A stretch of 64,000 nt of DNA from Symsagittifera roscoffensis (lineage: Eukaryota > Xenacoelomorpha > Acoela > Convolutidae). The stretch spans positions 38,633,755 to 38,697,754 of the forward strand of contig NC_087066.1 of NCBI RefSeq assembly GCF_963678635.1. The letters run 5' to 3'. Position 1 is the stretch's first letter, and the number at the start of each line of letters is the position of its first letter. Positions 61,526 to 64,000 of the stretch are shown here, one piece after another. The notes beneath the pieces are model-generated. The model had not been told where the DNA came from and did no database searches. It saw nothing but the letters and a program-made list of their open reading frames with translations. Position numbers and translations under genes: made by a program.

Positions 61526-62550
61526 TTATTTTTTTGGCAACATTGTCCATAAGTCTACATTCTCTATAGAAATTTGGGCGTCCCGCCTTTTTCCATGTCT
61601 GGGAGTCGGCCTCGTCTGAGTAAAGATAGGGGCTGGCTCCTCTGGTGAGCTGTCTAAATGTATGCGTCCGACGTCGTACTTCTTTTTTGGATGTTCCCTG
61701 TAACGTGCGTGGTTGGTCAGCGACGGTCCATTTGACTGGGTGGTGTCCGTATGTGCAATTTTCTCACCATTTGTAACACTCAAATCAAAATAATGGTCAG
61801 TGGTTATATCCTGGCAGATAGGACATTGTTAGTCGAACCTTCAGTCGTCAAAGTGGTCGTCTATCAAGCCTTTCCAAGAGTTAAGGTTAAGAGAGTAAGA
61901 GGAAATTGAGGTACTCTGAGGCGACTCGGGTTTTAGTGATTTTTTCGCTGAGAGCCGAGTGTTGTCGAAAGTCGAAACCTTTCAATTTGCACACAGTGTC
62001 GCCTGAAGTGGGAGAAGTCAGTAGTGCCTTCTTTGAGAATATAGGTTTCCTTTTTAGTGGGTAAATTGTTACTGAGGTTCACCCTGGAAGTCGACTGGGT
62101 AAGTTTTTTAGTGTCACTACCATGGAAGTGGACTTCATTAAAATTTTTGGGAGTATTTTTTCTTTGAGAGCTAAATCCGAATTTACGCAAAATATGAACG
62201 TTTTTGAGAGTGACAGTGTGATCTGAAGAGTCATTGATTGCTTTTTGACGGGGTTAAGTTATACTTCTCCATTTTTCCAATTAGTGTTCTTACTACAAAA
62301 ATTACCTCCTGAGGTCAGCTTTGTCCGGTAAAGTTCGGTGTTTGCTAGGCTCCTGGGTTAGGGGTTGTGCGGTTTTCTGCGGGAATCGAGCCGAAGAAAG
62401 GTTATCCTCCGAGTCTGTAGAGTGGTCCATGTCAGTGTCCCGCATATCCGTACTCTGTCCCATCGTGTAGCTCCCAGTTTTTGCCCAACGGTCGAAAAAC
62501 ACCAATTTTTCTTGACCGAAACGATTATCAAAGGAAATCAGGTTTTTCAC
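61526..62550 (-). CDS. Possible minus-strand exon cluster, hydrophilic, unrecognised
   Basis: Three open segments, all richer in GC than their flanks: 61526-61816 (acceptor CTGCCAG, ends TTMLPKK-like stop region), 61933-62236 and 62300-62547 (acceptor ACACTAG, donor CTCAGGAG|GTAATT). The last encodes an acidic piece (TDMRDTDMDHSTDSEDNLSS). Direct joining of the segments by simple phase rules failed in the combinations I tried, so a decayed gene or missing exons are possible. No domain recognised. Confidence 0.3.
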
Positions 62551-64000
62551 CTAGTGTTTGTGGTTGAGTTAGGGTGCAATTTTATTTTTTTGTTCAAAAT
62601 GTATGTTATATTTTTTATGTTGGCTAAATCAGCTTATGTATAAGTTGATTTGAAAGTTGTAAATCAAAAGAAATGGACGATGCTGAAGTTTCGTTGTCTA
62701 TTTCCAGCAAATCAGAATGAGGGATTTAAGTTTCAGATCATGATTATAAAATATTCAGATCAATTCTGATTTTGTTTGGGCGAATTGAATGAAAAGATCC
62801 GCCATTTTTGTTTTGCTTCTATTGCATTAATTTGTTCAGTCATATAAAATTCATTTTGTTATCAATTTTTTTGATAATTTTTTGGCTATCAAATTTTGTA
62901 TAAAGTTTTTTGCTTACAAAAAAACTCAAAAATCTATGAAGTAAAATTTGCATTTAGTGAAAAGCGTATATATAATCAAAATCATGATTCATAAACAATT
63001 TTTTCCGAATCATTGCGTTCAGTTTGTTTTAAATATCTTATTAACTCTTCTTCCGCCTATATTGGAAAGGGGTGGAAAATCATAACCACTAGGCTTATGA
63101 TTTTTGAACGCTTAATGGCTAAGTTTTTGATTTTGCTGAGGAGACTATTTTTTTTGTTGTCTTTTTTCCCTCGATGATTGGTTTGAAAAAAAACAAATGT
63201 TTCGGTAAACAATGCATACATTTCATTTGGACATAACGCAAAGTAACGTGTATTGTTTGTTCCAATTGGCTTTGCACATCCAGAATTAATATTAAATTTG
63301 TCAACCTAATCTTTGAGAATAAAAAATTTTGTAGCTTACAAAAAGTTTAAGTTACGCTCGAAGACTACAATATTCTTATCAAAAGCATATTGTTCATTAC
63401 AAGTCGTATTTTAAAAAAAATCTGCCTATTTTTCGGTTTTCACTGCTTAGACGCTTTTGTTGGGTTATAATTGCTTGTAGGGCCTGACAATTTTCCGCTA
63501 AACATTTTACAGAGGTTTTCCAGGTGGATGGTTTTGGCGGGTCAGTTAAGAAACTTTTCATTTTTATCCGTGGTCAAAAAATGTGCGACCAACTGAACTA
63601 TAACTAGCGATTTAGGGAAAACTTCAAGGAAAAATTTTAGTGATGGTGCGCAACTTTTATCTGTCTGTTTTATCTACCTATAGGTCATTGGAGTGCTCTT
63701 AAAAGCGCCTTTAGTCTGCCCACTCATCGATTGGAATCAATCTACCCCATCGAAAACATGTGATCACATTTGTCAACTTGAGCACTTCTTTTTTTATAGA
63801 GGATGTGGCATATATTTGAAGTCTTTTGTTCACTGAAACATAAAATGGTTAGGATCAAATACAACGCCAAAGTTCCATATTCTGGACTCAAATTAGGAAA
63901 TGATCTCTCTATCATTCGAGCGTTAACTTGTCTACATCTAATTAAGGCGTTGAAGTGTCTCTAAAATTGGCTAATCCCCTCAAAAATATCGAAAAAATTT
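62551..64000. other. No gene recognised
   Basis: AT-rich sequence to the window end; no supported coding region or repeat family. Confidence 0.4.

Noticed and set aside
1..64000. CRISPR arrays, bacterial operons or prophage
   Set aside because: Introns, LTR elements and animal gene families show a eukaryotic genome; no regularly spaced short direct repeats were seen.

Overview
The window is a stretch of a low-GC animal genome, almost certainly an invertebrate. Host genes have canonical GT-AG introns, exons are clearly more GC-rich than the AT-rich introns and intergenic DNA, and animal-specific families occur (a four-and-a-half-LIM protein, an OXNAD1-like oxidoreductase, a neuropeptide-like precursor). 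I cannot assign a phylum from the sequence alone. There is a 200-base assembly gap at 59572-59771.

Layout. 1-6.2 kb: remains of a Ty3/Gypsy-type element on the minus strand (element 2) with a gag ORF, a protease ORF in the -1 frame behind a UUUAAAC slippery site, and a long AT-rich leader full of CTGAAAC words. 7.6-38.0 kb: a plus-strand FHL (four and a half LIM) gene whose LIM-coding exons can be joined by phase into 388 codons plus a stop. Its penultimate intron is interrupted by element 1, an 18,913-bp LTR retroelement (16932-35844) in antisense orientation. 38-49 kb: intergenic DNA rich in short non-autonomous transposons, including a neuropeptide-precursor-like exon at 42.25-42.59 kb (minus). 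50.06-51.88 kb: an intronless ORF of 606 codons joining an OXNAD1-like FNR module to a TPMT-like methyltransferase module. 51.7-56.1 kb: a tandem duplication of the 3' end of that gene, one copy carrying a 2.1-kb hAT-like insertion. 56-64 kb: mostly unannotated, with one good copy of an interspersed repeat and some weak exon candidates.

Element 1 is the most interesting object. It has 410-bp LTRs differing at one base, TG...CA ends, a 4-bp target duplication (TCAG), a PBS two bases from the 5' LTR, and an unusually large gene set read from the minus strand: a small basic ORF (155 aa), a fused Gag-Pol (2125 aa, Ty3/Gypsy RT and RNase H), a D,D35E integrase with a GPY/F module that is broken in this copy, a small two-helix membrane ORF (62 aa), a 376-codon S/T/P/Q-rich frame without any ATG, a secreted/transmembrane envelope-like glycoprotein (872 aa), and two ORFs I do not recognise (264 and 336 aa). 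Most adjacent ORFs overlap by a few bases (26 nt, 13 nt, ATGA, TAATG), which suggests coupled translation from polycistronic RNA. It looks like a recently inserted, env-carrying, retrovirus-like element with accessory genes.

The short interspersed repeats fall into a hAT-like MITE family (TIR near CAGGGGCGGATC or CAGTGGCGTGC; one copy with a perfect 8-bp target duplication) and several families I cannot name.
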